Made by a program: the position numbers and the translations under genes
The notes under the pieces: model-generated
What the model was told of the DNA's origin: nothing
What the model saw: the letters and a program-made list of their open reading frames with translations, nothing else
Database searches by the model: none
Assembly (NCBI GenBank): GCA_030604195.1
Contig: JAUVWI010000001.1
Coordinates: forward strand, 1-64,000
Length of the DNA stretch: 64,000 nucleotides
Direction: 5' to 3'
Source of the DNA: Spirochaetales bacterium
Lineage (GTDB): Bacteria; Spirochaetota; Spirochaetia; SZUA-6; DRHE01
In this document: piece after piece, positions 15,105-23,702 of the stretch
Layout: each line of letters begins with the position of its first letter
Position numbering within the stretch: position 1 is the first letter of the stretch

Positions 15105-16286
15105 TTAATACCTGAACTCCAGACCCAGCAAAAGATTATAGAGAGGCCTCATTCCCGGTTCAGTGGAAAGCTCTGTGCCGAACATGGCCATATTAAAAGT
15201 AAAGGCAGAGAGATTCAGCCCCAGACCGGCGCTCAAAAGCCCCTGGTAGAAACCGGCACGCAGGGAAAGTATCTGCAGCACATCAAGCTCACAACCAAAG
15301 CCAACGTGTAAAATCGGATTGGTAGAGCTTTCCGAATGAGTCAGAAAATCAAGGATATCTTCATAATCGAGCATCAATTTAAGATCATTAATATAACGCT
15401 CAAAATTCCCCAGAGCCGGCTGATACATTATTCCAAAACTCAGGTCAATCGGTAAAAAATCGTTGGTTTTCACCGGTTGTTCATTATCAAGAAAGCCCTG
15501 GAAAGAAGAATACTCATTAATCTGCACCGGAGAGGGAAGATCTCTGCCCACCAATCCCACAGAAAAAACCTCTTTGTAGGAATAGAGTATTCCCCAATCA
15601 ATACCAATACCCAGGGAAACAAAAAAAGGTTCGTTCATGATCAAGGCGACAGTATCGGAAAAGACATCCATAAGATCGAGAATATCCTTGGTGCTGCTGC
15701 TCGTGGTGTTGATAAAGGCTTTCAGCAATATTCCGGCGTCAAATGTGCTGTTCAAGGTCTGGGGAAGCGGAATACGAAAGGCGTATCCGCCTGCAAATAT
15801 AAATTCTTCCTCTATGTTGGTAGTTACTTTGGGTACAGTGCCGGCACCTGAAAAACTTATGCCTGACTCGTTGAAAACACCGAAACCTAGGCCATTGCCC
15901 ACATAACCAAATGAAATAGGACCAAGCAGGTTTAAGCCCGCATAGATCCCCCTTATCAGATCCTGCACATCAGGATCGGCAAGCAGATCATCGGTTGATT
16001 CGCCGCTGAGCATCAAGCTGGCAATGTCAAATATAGGCCCTGAGACGCCCATGGTTATCTCTGCAACTGAAAGCTCGGGGCCGGCGGAGCGGAAACCGGC
16101 AGGATTGGCGAAAAGGGTGGTTAAATCATCCGCCAAGGCAATATGAACACCCCCGATAGCTGCGGTTCGCGCCGAAGGGGTCCTGATTTCCAGATCATTA
16201 ACTGTAACCCCGAAGAGCAGAGAACCGGACAGGAGGAGCAATAGTACGGTAAAAAAATATTTTGTGCTTCTATCGGTGCGCATCAA
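15105..16286 (-). CDS. FadL/PorV-like outer-membrane beta-barrel (copy 1)
   Basis: A 393-residue exported protein with a signal peptide (FFTVLLLLLSGSLLFG). The mature N-terminus PSARTAAIGGVHIALADDLTTLFANPAGF is the hallmark of the PorV/UPF0164/FadL-like barrels of spirochaetes. Alternating hydrophobic strands continue to a C-terminal strand ending in aromatic Tyr, as required for barrel assembly. A strong GGAGGTGATT ribosome site precedes it. It shares the C-terminal LRAGFYQGLLSAGLGLNL pattern with the protein at 16973 and sits just after a lipoprotein gene. Cargo is unknown. Confidence 0.7.
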   Translation of the reverse strand: MMRTDRSTKYFFTVLLLLLSGSLLFGVTVNDLEIRTPSARTAAIGGVHIALADDLTTLFANPAGFRSAGPELSVAEITMGVSGPIFDIASLMLSGESTDDLLADPDVQDLIRGIYAGLNLLGPISFGYVGNGLGFGVFNESGISFSGAGTVPKVTTNIEEEFIFAGGYAFRIPLPQTLNSTFDAGILLKAFINTTSSSTKDILDLMDVFSDTVALIMNEPFFVSLGIGIDWGILYSYKEVFSVGLVGRDLPSPVQINEYSSFQGFLDNEQPVKTNDFLPIDLSFGIMYQPALGNFERYINDLKLMLDYEDILDFLTHSESSTNPILHVGFGCELDVLQILSLRAGFYQGLLSAGLGLNLSAFTFNMAMFGTELSTEPGMRPLYNLLLGLEFRY

Positions 16287-16311
16287 TCACCTCCGTGGGA
16301 TTATTAAGTAA

Positions 16312-16926
16312 TTATAAACCAGCAATAAATGTGTTTAGTTGGTCCATGTACTCATATGCAGGATCATCAACAGACATTGTGCCCAAACCTGCGGCGGCAA
16401 ATGCCGCTGCGTCAGTCGTGACAATCCCTGCTCCCATAGAGCCTCCATTTAAGTCCGCCGCTTGGAATAAAAGACTGGCAGCACCTAATATATAATCAGT
16501 ACCCGTAAGAGAACCAGGATCATTGGCTAATGTATCGTTATAGTGACCGCCCGCTGCACTTACATACGAACTATCCAGCTGCTGTAAAAAATTCTCCATA
16601 TCGGTGATGGTTGAATAATCAATATCCCCCTCTATTACCTCGAAGAGCAGCTGCGGTACTCCGGATAGCTCTAAAGCCAGGTTCGCAGCCAGGTAGTCCA
16701 CGCCTGATTCATCTTTAATCGCGGCGTAAGCAGTTGCCATTGCTTCAGGGTCGCCGCTGGCCAGGGCATTCTCGGCCCAGGTTATTTTCTGATCCAGGGG
16801 CAGGTTGGCCGGGTCTCTCTGTAAAAAAGATAACGGGCTGTAGGTGAAGATCGCCTGGCAGCCTGCCAGCACAAACACAAGCGGCAAAACCAAACTACCG
16901 CTTATAAGGCTTGCGTGATTCTTCAT
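16312..16926 (-). CDS. Lipoprotein of the duplicated OMP cassette (copy 1)
   Basis: A 204-residue lipoprotein with lipobox VLAGC (Cys about 23). The rest is helical and Ala-rich (WAENALASGDPEAMATAYAAIKD). It is 26 nt upstream of the beta-barrel gene ending at 15105 and the pair resembles the next pair. I do not recognise a family. Its pairing with a PorV-like barrel suggests an outer-membrane complex or an accessory factor for barrel or cargo. The function is unknown. Confidence 0.7.
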   Translation of the reverse strand: MKNHASLISGSLVLPLVFVLAGCQAIFTYSPLSFLQRDPANLPLDQKITWAENALASGDPEAMATAYAAIKDESGVDYLAANLALELSGVPQLLFEVIEGDIDYSTITDMENFLQQLDSSYVSAAGGHYNDTLANDPGSLTGTDYILGAASLLFQAADLNGGSMGAGIVTTDAAAFAAAGLGTMSVDDPAYEYMDQLNTFIAGL

Positions 16927-16972
16927 TTTTTGCCCCCTATTATAAAAATTAGTTCAACCAGCTATATTCTAA

Positions 16973-18151
16973 TCAAAAACGGATGGCTCCTTCAATAGTA
17001 ATTCCTGAATTAGGTCTGTCGCCCAAATGCTTCCCCATTTCCCTGGTAAAGAGCGCCAAATTCAGATCAAGAAACAACAGCTCTATTCCGCCACCCAGTG
17101 TAATGTACCCCTGGTTAAAGCCTGCCCTTAATTTCAGGAACGATAGCAACCTGACCTCAGTCCCCATATGCAGCAATGCCCAGGGAGATCTCTTATCCCT
17201 GATCACGCCGATTACATCCTGAAGATCGGCATAGAATGAAGGTTCAATTAGAGCACCCATTAATCCCCAATCCGGATAGTAGGCTACGCCCACACCCACA
17301 TCCATAGGTATATGGTAATCTTCAGTCACTTCCGTGCCGCTGTCGGGAAAACTGCCGGAACTCCCTAAAGAATCCATAATGGTCTCAAAGCTGTTCTCAG
17401 TGTATCTAAAGGAAGTGCCAAGAAAATCTCTTATGGATAATCCGACATTCAGGTTACCCATTTCGGCAATAGCACCCAGGTCCAGACCGAGGCCGAAACC
17501 ATGCATGGCATTTACGCTGTTGAATGATGCTAAAAGATCACCGCCGCTCATAGCTGCATTAAGCAGATCCAGCGCGGTATTATGGTCAAATGGCGCGTGC
17601 AGACGGATCATTGGCCGGATATCCGCGCCTAAATTGAATCTTATTCCCAACAGATCAACAGGCACACCAAGGCCGGCAATAAAACCAAGGGTAAAGGTAA
17701 TGTCACCTTCAGCGCCAAGGGCAGTGGGACCGTAAAGGTAGGAATCCATAATAAAGGCTGCTCCAAGACCCAGGCCGCTGCCCACATAACCGATGCCTTG
17801 AGAAAAGCCGTAACCTAAACCGCCTGTTGTAATCTCCTGGTTTACAAAATTGGTAATCTCCTCGGTACCGGCATTGCCAATAGAATCCATGAACCTCGCC
17901 GGATTGGCGTAAACCCAGGCGGTGGTATCAGTTATGGTAAGGGAGCCGTCAGACCTGGCAAAACCCGCCGGGTTATAAAAGAGGGAGTTGTATCCATGGG
18001 CACCTGCAATAAATGCCCCGCCCTGCCCCATAATCTGCGGACTCACCGGCACAAAGGGTTTCTCCAGCAGTGAGCTGTCAGTCGAATAGGCAAGACCTGC
18101 TGCTATGAGGAATAGTATAGTTATAAGTATTGATAATCGCTTCATGTACAT
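16973..18151 (-). CDS. FadL/PorV-like outer-membrane beta-barrel (copy 2)
   Basis: A 392-residue exported protein with a signal peptide (ILITILFLIAAGLAYS). The N-terminal mature region QIMGQGGAFIAGAHGYNSLFYNPAGF parallels copy 1 (GGVHIALADDLTTLFANPAGF). The C-terminus LKLRAGFNQGYITLGGGIEL aligns with the other copy and ends in Phe. Gly-rich repeated strands fit a barrel. It follows a lipoprotein gene by 18 nt and precedes the second pair. It is homologous to, but clearly diverged from, its neighbour at 15105. Confidence 0.7.
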   Translation of the reverse strand: MYMKRLSILITILFLIAAGLAYSTDSSLLEKPFVPVSPQIMGQGGAFIAGAHGYNSLFYNPAGFARSDGSLTITDTTAWVYANPARFMDSIGNAGTEEITNFVNQEITTGGLGYGFSQGIGYVGSGLGLGAAFIMDSYLYGPTALGAEGDITFTLGFIAGLGVPVDLLGIRFNLGADIRPMIRLHAPFDHNTALDLLNAAMSGGDLLASFNSVNAMHGFGLGLDLGAIAEMGNLNVGLSIRDFLGTSFRYTENSFETIMDSLGSSGSFPDSGTEVTEDYHIPMDVGVGVAYYPDWGLMGALIEPSFYADLQDVIGVIRDKRSPWALLHMGTEVRLLSFLKLRAGFNQGYITLGGGIELLFLDLNLALFTREMGKHLGDRPNSGITIEGAIRF

Positions 18152-18169
18152 ACTCTTTTGGTGCTCCTG

Positions 18170-18970
18170 TTATTGAAAATTGCTCACATCGATTCCGGCA
18201 GCTGTTAATATTTTGTTTACCGAAGTACCAGCCGCAAATGGATCGGTTATCGTGCCTACTGGATTACCCGGATCTATCCCCTGAGATAGTTGATATAAAT
18301 GTGTACTTGTGTACGAAGTGCTGCTTAACACCTCTGCGATTACATAGAGGGCTATGGCCTTCTGTGCCACATCACCCATATTGATTTCATCAGGAATATC
18401 AGTGAGTGATGAGTTGCCAAAATCATCATAGGCAGCAGAAGCTGCGACAAATCCCTGGATCATTTCATCAAATGCCGACTGACTGTTCACCCCCGATGGC
18501 ATTACCTGAGGAAGGAAACCGAGCAGAAAGTTCTTGATTTCAGCGGGACTATTCCAATCAGTTGTTCCGAAATCCCCTCCTACCAGGGCAGATACCGAAT
18601 TATTAACCAGCTCCTCTCCCCCTGTGGTCTTCAGATTAAGATCGGCATAGAGTATGGCAGCCCTCTGCTGCTCTTCATTTGCGGGCGGTGTGCCTACAGT
18701 ATAAATACTGGTAAGGTAATCCTCGATTACATCATATGCACCAGGCTCTTCATCCAGCTTTTCGATAAAGCTCGGTGATCCGAGTTCAGCCTCCAGGTAG
18801 TCCAGAACGCCACTGACCCCCTCCTCATCTTCCATTTCAGAAAGCATGGCCGCATCCGGCATTTTAATGGGATCCAGCGCTTTAAAAAGATTAAACTCAA
18901 AAAGCTCAGCGCAGCCGGTAAGCAGGCTGACCAGAATGATAGGTATTAATACACCTATTGTTTTTTTCAC
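18170..18970 (-). CDS. Lipoprotein of the duplicated OMP cassette (copy 2)
   Basis: A 266-residue lipoprotein starting with GTG after a GGAGGT site. The lipobox is LLTGC (Cys about 20). The body is helical, and the segment ILYADLNLKTTGGEELVNNSVSAL parallels the shorter lipoprotein's LAANLALELSGVPQLLFEV. It leads the four-gene lipoprotein-barrel-lipoprotein-barrel run on the minus strand (18970 to 15105). No recognised family. Confidence 0.7.
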   Translation of the reverse strand: MKKTIGVLIPIILVSLLTGCAELFEFNLFKALDPIKMPDAAMLSEMEDEEGVSGVLDYLEAELGSPSFIEKLDEEPGAYDVIEDYLTSIYTVGTPPANEEQQRAAILYADLNLKTTGGEELVNNSVSALVGGDFGTTDWNSPAEIKNFLLGFLPQVMPSGVNSQSAFDEMIQGFVAASAAYDDFGNSSLTDIPDEINMGDVAQKAIALYVIAEVLSSTSYTSTHLYQLSQGIDPGNPVGTITDPFAAGTSVNKILTAAGIDVSNFQ

Positions 18971-19111
18971 CTGTGTAACCTCCAGAAATTTTTGTAACTT
19001 TTTAATTTATCAGATAAGCATCTGCAGATCTTTTAATTGACCTGCACAATTAAATATATACCATTGCCGCTAAAAAACAAGGCCTGTGATTCAAGAAAAC
19101 AAGAGGATAAA

Positions 19112-20455
19112 TTATAATTCGACAGGCTCCAAAAAACGAGCCCGGTAGATTTCACCGCCATGGGTAATCTCTGCCGCCACCAGGCTGCCGGCCGAAGCAT
19201 AATTCTGTGGTATACCCTCTATTTCAACCTTCAGATAATTTCCGGTAAGCCCCCGCCACTTTTTCGCCCGATCTTCCGTGGTAACTGCAGCCACAGAAGA
19301 GCGCTCAAGGATTGCCTCAACTCTCCTGCCCACAAACCTCTGTTTATAGCGCTCCAGCAGCTCTTTGGAGAGGCTGATCAATTCTTTAACCCGCTGATCC
19401 CGGATTCTTTCAGGTGTATGCTCTTTCATTTTCTCTGCCGCAGTACCCGGACGGGGGGAAAAGGGGAATACATGCAGCTTGCTGAACCCCAGCTCCTCGA
19501 TCAGCTCTCTGGTGGCCTGAAAATCATCCTCACTTTCACCGGGGAAACCAATCAGGACATCAGCGGCCAAAAAAGCTTCCGGCTTTACTTCTCTTAAAAG
19601 ATCAACGGCCATGGAAACGCGCTTTGCTTTATATCTTCTACCCATGAGCATAAGCACTCTATCCGATCCAGATTGAAGAGGAATATGGAAGTGGGGACAT
19701 ACCCGCCGATCGGACAGCTTCTCAACCAGCTGTTCATTTATCATCTCAGGCTCCAGTGAGGAGAGCCGGAGGCGCATGGATGAAGTAGCCTTCAGGAATC
19801 CGGTAATAAGTTCCGGCAGAGTCCAGCCTCCGGAATTGTAGGATGTAATATTCACACCGGTAAACACTACCTCACGGTAACCCTGTTTTTCCAGCTTAAC
19901 CGCTCTGGAAAGCGCCTCCTCAGGATTAAGGCTTACCGATCCCCCCCTTGCCAGAGGAATCCGGCAATAGGCGCAGCCGTAGTCACAGCCATCCTGTATC
20001 TTCAGGAAAGCCCGGGAATGAAAACTGAACTGTTCGACTTGAAAGCGGAAAACGGGGTGGCCGCAGGGTGGACTGACCCCCGGCAGCTCCTTCAAATCGA
20101 CAGCCCCCCCCGCCTGCCTTAAGAGCAGGCCGGGCAGATCGAGCAATGTGTCCTTTCTGTTCTGCGGCACTACCACCAGGTTGTCAGCGAGCTCAGCCAG
20201 GCCGCTTTCATTCATCTGAGCATAGCATCCGGTGACAATCAGCCTGGCCCGCGGATGGCTGCGCGCCAGGCTGCGGATAAGGCGTCTCGCCTTCTGCTCA
20301 CTCTTCGAGGTTACGGTACAGGTATTGATTATATAAAAGTCGGCCTGCTGATTTACTTTCACAATCGAAAAACCCTGGCCTCGAAATGAGGAAGCCAGGG
20401 CTTCTGTTTCCAGTTGATTCAGCTTGCAGCCAAAGGTGTAAAAAGCTGCTTTCAT
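19112..20455 (-). CDS. mtaB: tRNA t6A37 methylthiotransferase
   Basis: A radical-SAM enzyme that converts t6A37 to ms2t6A37 in tRNAs reading ANN codons. It has three parts in 447 residues. The N-terminal methylthiotransferase domain shows TFGCKLNQLETEA and INTCTVTSKSEQKARR, with Cys ligands of the second cluster. The radical SAM core is KIQDGCDYGCAYCRIPLARG (CxxxCxxC). The C-terminal TRAM domain runs to EPVEL. GCKxNQ distinguishes MtaB from MiaB/RimO. The ATG overlaps the stop of the TPR gene by 4 nt. Confidence 0.9.
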   Translation of the reverse strand: MKAAFYTFGCKLNQLETEALASSFRGQGFSIVKVNQQADFYIINTCTVTSKSEQKARRLIRSLARSHPRARLIVTGCYAQMNESGLAELADNLVVVPQNRKDTLLDLPGLLLRQAGGAVDLKELPGVSPPCGHPVFRFQVEQFSFHSRAFLKIQDGCDYGCAYCRIPLARGGSVSLNPEEALSRAVKLEKQGYREVVFTGVNITSYNSGGWTLPELITGFLKATSSMRLRLSSLEPEMINEQLVEKLSDRRVCPHFHIPLQSGSDRVLMLMGRRYKAKRVSMAVDLLREVKPEAFLAADVLIGFPGESEDDFQATRELIEELGFSKLHVFPFSPRPGTAAEKMKEHTPERIRDQRVKELISLSKELLERYKQRFVGRRVEAILERSSVAAVTTEDRAKKWRGLTGNYLKVEIEGIPQNYASAGSLVAAEITHGGEIYRARFLEPVEL

Positions 20456-21081
20456 CCCCCGCCTAAAAGCTTCTCAACCCTGGATTTGCCTCTGACAGCA
20501 TCGAGCTGATTAGGATTTAATTTAAGCGCCTTATTATAAGCATCCAGGGACCAGCTGTAATCCTCCGCCTTTTCCCTGGCATAACCAAGACGGGCCCACC
20601 AGGAAGCTACATTGGGAGAGTGATAGAGAGCAGTGGACAAAGCGATATCCGCATTATTGTATTTACCCAGTTGGATGAAGAGCTCACCCATAAAATAGTA
20701 AACATCCTCCACTCTGCCCCCGGTAGGATTAATCGCTGTATACTCTTCAAAGTACTTCAGCGCTTCCTGCCATCTGCCAAGATAAAAGAGGGCTTCACCT
20801 GTTATTTCGATCATTCTGGGATCATAACGGGAAATATTCAGCGCTTTTTGCGCATAATCCAGAGTTTCCTGGTATTTCTTGAGCTTTATCAGGCTCCAGC
20901 AGAGAACAGCATGAGAATCCATCCTGTTGGGCATCTCTTTCAATTCCTCAAGACAGACATCTACCGCTTCCTGATACTTCCCCTGACGGTAGAAGGCCAG
21001 GGCATCCTTTTTATCCTGGGCAAAGACCATTCCGGCAGCAACCACAAAAAGTAGAATGAGCAGAAAAACCTTTTTAACCAT
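20452..21081 (-). CDS. Exported TPR-repeat protein
   Basis: A 209-residue protein. I chose the Met at 21081 because it begins a signal peptide (MVKKVFLLILLFVVAAGMVFAQ) and overlaps the bactofilin stop by 8 nt (the ATGGTTAA junction). Starting further upstream would put the signal peptide inside the protein. Several TPR hairpins follow (KDALAFYRQGKYQEAVDV; LKKYQETLDYAQKAL; EALKYFEEYTAINP; YSWSLDAYNKALKLNP). It should act in the periplasm as a scaffold. It is placed between a bactofilin and mtaB, as one operon. Confidence 0.8.
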   Translation of the reverse strand: MVKKVFLLILLFVVAAGMVFAQDKKDALAFYRQGKYQEAVDVCLEELKEMPNRMDSHAVLCWSLIKLKKYQETLDYAQKALNISRYDPRMIEITGEALFYLGRWQEALKYFEEYTAINPTGGRVEDVYYFMGELFIQLGKYNNADIALSTALYHSPNVASWWARLGYAREKAEDYSWSLDAYNKALKLNPNQLDAVRGKSRVEKLLGGG

Positions 21082-21454
21082 TCTTTGCCTCTTGTTTGGG
21101 CCTGGTTTCCTGCATATTACAGCGGCCATTATAGTTACAGCCCCGCTCGATAATAAGATCGGGAGCGGTAAGGTCTCCGTCAACAGAGGCCGAGGCAAAA
21201 AGCTCGATTTGAGAATAAGCTAATATATTCCCTTTGATCCTTCCCTTTGCCGATACCCGGTTAGCCTCAATTTTTGCTTTTACAACTGCATTCCGGCCTA
21301 TATAAAGGTCTGAAGAGGCCTTGATCTCACCCTTAAAGGCCCCTTTTATCATCAGGGGTTTTTTAAAGGATAATTTACCGGTAAAATCTATATCCTCCGC
21401 AAGGATGGTATCAATCTCATTTTCGTCGATATCTTTTATCCGCACTTCTCTCAT
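21074..21454 (-). CDS. Bactofilin (polymer-forming cytoskeletal protein), copy 1
   Basis: A 126-residue bactofilin. The central beta-helix has the short hydrophobic repeats typical of the DUF583 fold (GKLSFKKPLMIKGAFKGEIKA, LYIGRNAVVKAKIEANRVS, ASVDGDLTAPDLIIERGCN). Bactofilins polymerise without nucleotide and organise cell shape, wall synthesis or appendages. The gene is upstream of and overlaps a TPR-protein gene, which suggests a joint scaffold. A second bactofilin is at 58330. Confidence 0.9.
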   Translation of the reverse strand: MREVRIKDIDENEIDTILAEDIDFTGKLSFKKPLMIKGAFKGEIKASSDLYIGRNAVVKAKIEANRVSAKGRIKGNILAYSQIELFASASVDGDLTAPDLIIERGCNYNGRCNMQETRPKQEAKNG

Positions 21455-21530
21455 TATGCTTCTCCCAATTACAAGCTCATGTTATAGCGCAACACTGGTG
21501 CTGTCAAGATAAGGTGAAAAACGAGAGGCT

Positions 21531-22835
21531 TTAACAGAAGGCATGGTAAATTGCATTTACTGCCCTGCTGTAATCCTCGCTCTTGACCCCGACAATAATG
21601 TTTATCTCAGAAGAACCCTGGTCAATAATGCGGATATTTACTCCCGACTCATAAAGGGCAGTAAAGAGCCTGGCCGCTACTCCCGGCCGGTAAGCCATGC
21701 CCTCGCCTACAGTGGCTATCAAAGCCAGGCCGCTGAATAATTCTATACGGTCAGGACTTAAGACCCGCTTGATCTCATCCATTACTATCTCCGCCTTATC
21801 CTGCAACTCCTCATCGCTGATAACCACCGACATGGTATCAATACCTGTGGGAGCGTGTTCAAAGCTTATGCCGTGGCTTTCCAGGATACCGAAGAGGCGT
21901 CTGCCGAAACCACGCTCCCTGTTCATCAGGAATTTTTCAATAAAGATAAGACTGAAATCAGGTTTTCCGGCAATACCCGCGATAATGTCTTCTTTTATCT
22001 CCCTCTTGTGAACAATCATGGTGCCGGGGTCCTCCGGGCGGTGCGTGTTCCGGATATTAATCGGGATCTTTGCTTCAGAAACCGGGAATATGGCCTCCTC
22101 ATGGAAAACCTTTGCCCCCATATAAGAGAGCTCCCTGATCTCCCGGTAGGTTACAGCCTGCATGGGCCTGGGGTTATCCACAACACCGGGATCGGTCATT
22201 AGAAAGCCGGAGACATCCGTCCAGTTTTCATATACTGAGGCCCCTACCCCGCGAGCCACGATTGCTCCGGTAATATCTGATCCGCCGCGGGAAAAGGTGC
22301 GAATTTTATTATTTGCATCAGAGCCATAAAACCCCGGTATTACATATAGATGCTCCTCGCTAAGCTGCTCGGCCACTAATTCATAGGTAATCCCGGCTAT
22401 TCTTCCCTCAGCCTGGAACTTGATCACCTCGGCGGCTTCAATAAAAACGCCTCCCAGATAATCGGCAAGCAGACGGGCGCTTAAATATTCTCCCCTTGAC
22501 GCTGCCAGATCACTGGAAGCACCCCCCTTTATCTGTCTATATATCTCATCCAGGATACTTTCAATATCCAGCCCCACCTTCAATCCCCGGGCAATATCCA
22601 GAAAGCGGTTGCGGATAATATGAAAAGGCTCCTCAATATCCAGCCCCTGGTCAGCCAGCTCGTGGCATAGGTAGAGCAGATCAGTTATCTTTTGATCATC
22701 AGCTTCCCTTTTTCCCGGTGCGGAAACAACAATATAGCGCCTTCTCTTATCGGCCCGGATAATTGACTCAATCCGGCGGATGCAGTTTTCATCAGCAACT
22801 GAACTGCCGCCGAACTTGCAGACTATGGCTTCCAT
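21531..22835 (-). CDS. lysC: Aspartate kinase
   Basis: A 434-residue monofunctional aspartokinase: aspartate to aspartyl-4-phosphate for lysine, threonine and methionine and for diaminopimelate. Motifs: KFGGSSVADENCIRRI at the start, RGGSDITGAIVARG for the nucleotide site, and two C-terminal ACT domains (about 295-434: GISFEHAPTGIDTMSVVIS; SGVNIRIIDQGSSEINIIVGV). ACT domains imply allosteric feedback. The gene is 3 nt after tyrA, with a GAGGAG site. dapB and dapA lie elsewhere in the window. Confidence 0.93.
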   Translation of the reverse strand: MEAIVCKFGGSSVADENCIRRIESIIRADKRRRYIVVSAPGKREADDQKITDLLYLCHELADQGLDIEEPFHIIRNRFLDIARGLKVGLDIESILDEIYRQIKGGASSDLAASRGEYLSARLLADYLGGVFIEAAEVIKFQAEGRIAGITYELVAEQLSEEHLYVIPGFYGSDANNKIRTFSRGGSDITGAIVARGVGASVYENWTDVSGFLMTDPGVVDNPRPMQAVTYREIRELSYMGAKVFHEEAIFPVSEAKIPINIRNTHRPEDPGTMIVHKREIKEDIIAGIAGKPDFSLIFIEKFLMNRERGFGRRLFGILESHGISFEHAPTGIDTMSVVISDEELQDKAEIVMDEIKRVLSPDRIELFSGLALIATVGEGMAYRPGVAARLFTALYESGVNIRIIDQGSSEINIIVGVKSEDYSRAVNAIYHAFC

Positions 22836-22837
22836 GC

Positions 22838-23572
22838 TTATCTCCTCACTGCTGTATTAAGTTTATTGTCAATATATTTCAATGATCTGCTTAGACTGGC
22901 ACGGATCTCTTTAGTATAGGGATTATAGAGCTGCAGATCGAAGAAGAGCTGCCATGAATCATTGCAGGTCTGCTCTATAATATCCAGCAGCTTCCGGTAG
23001 CCAAGTGTTGCTATCTCGGAGTCCGCCAGCTTCATCTCCGATAGAACCCGGCCCAGATAATGAGTAATGCTCTGAGTGGTTGCCGCTTCCCTGTCGTGAT
23101 TATGGGCGTCCATAACCAGAACTTTCAGACCAAGCCCGGCAAAAAAAGAACTCCAGCCATCAAGGCTCTGCTTCTCAATGCGCGCGGGACAGAGGATAAT
23201 GGGTAAATCTTTCACTCCTCCCAAAGCTGAATCCGGACCGAACATTGGGTGGGTACCCAGGATCTGTACCGATTCAGGCAGGGTTTGCTCCATCCATTCA
23301 ACCGGAAGAGCTTTTACCGAACAGGTGTCCATTACCAGGCTTCCCGGTGCAATCCGGGGTCCAATTCTCTCCAGCACCTCTTTCATGGCGGAAATTGCCA
23401 CACAGAGAATTATCACAGGTTGTGACAGCAGCTCATCTTCGCTGACCCGTTGAACACCGGCAGGAGTTTCCCTTTTGGGATTGCGTGAATAAACCTTGAT
23501 TTCAAAGTGATCTCGTAAAAGAGTTGTATAAAAGCTGCCGAACCTGCCGAGTCCGTATATTCCAATTTTCAT
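22838..23572 (-). CDS. tyrA: Prephenate (or arogenate) dehydrogenase
   Basis: A 244-residue dehydrogenase of the TyrA family, NAD(P)-dependent oxidative decarboxylation toward tyrosine. The N-terminal Rossmann loop is IGIYGLGRFGSFYTTLL (GxGxxG), then MDTCSVKALPVEWM, the active-site GTHPMFGPDSA, and VMDAHNHDREAATTQSITHYLGR. No ACT domain is present, so feedback control would come from elsewhere. The promoter ends 6 nt before the ATG, predicting a leaderless transcript, and there is no Shine-Dalgarno. It leads a tyrA-lysC operon. Confidence 0.9.
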   Translation of the reverse strand: MKIGIYGLGRFGSFYTTLLRDHFEIKVYSRNPKRETPAGVQRVSEDELLSQPVIILCVAISAMKEVLERIGPRIAPGSLVMDTCSVKALPVEWMEQTLPESVQILGTHPMFGPDSALGGVKDLPIILCPARIEKQSLDGWSSFFAGLGLKVLVMDAHNHDREAATTQSITHYLGRVLSEMKLADSEIATLGYRKLLDIIEQTCNDSWQLFFDLQLYNPYTKEIRASLSRSLKYIDNKLNTAVRR

Positions 23573-23578
23573 CCGACA

Positions 23579-23607
23579 AATATATCAGGCTTGGTAAAAT
23601 TAGACAA
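23579..23607 (-). promoter_or_regulatory. tyrA-lysC promoter, predicts leaderless mRNA
   Basis: TTGTCT (23607-23602), 17-nt spacer, TATATT (23584-23579). Six bases separate the -10 box from the ATG, so the first transcribed base would be about the start codon. Confidence 0.5.
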
Positions 23608-23702
23608 TTGGAAAGTGTATTACTGGAATATGGATGAAAAAAAATATAAAATGGAATAGACGTATTGCGGCAACTGTTGCACTATGAAAAAAGAAGAGGT
23701 TC

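Noticed and set aside
23581..23702. A plus-strand promoter for the 23703 gene at TATAAA (about 23646)
   Set aside because: No -35 with acceptable spacing could be found; the sequence is simply AT-rich.
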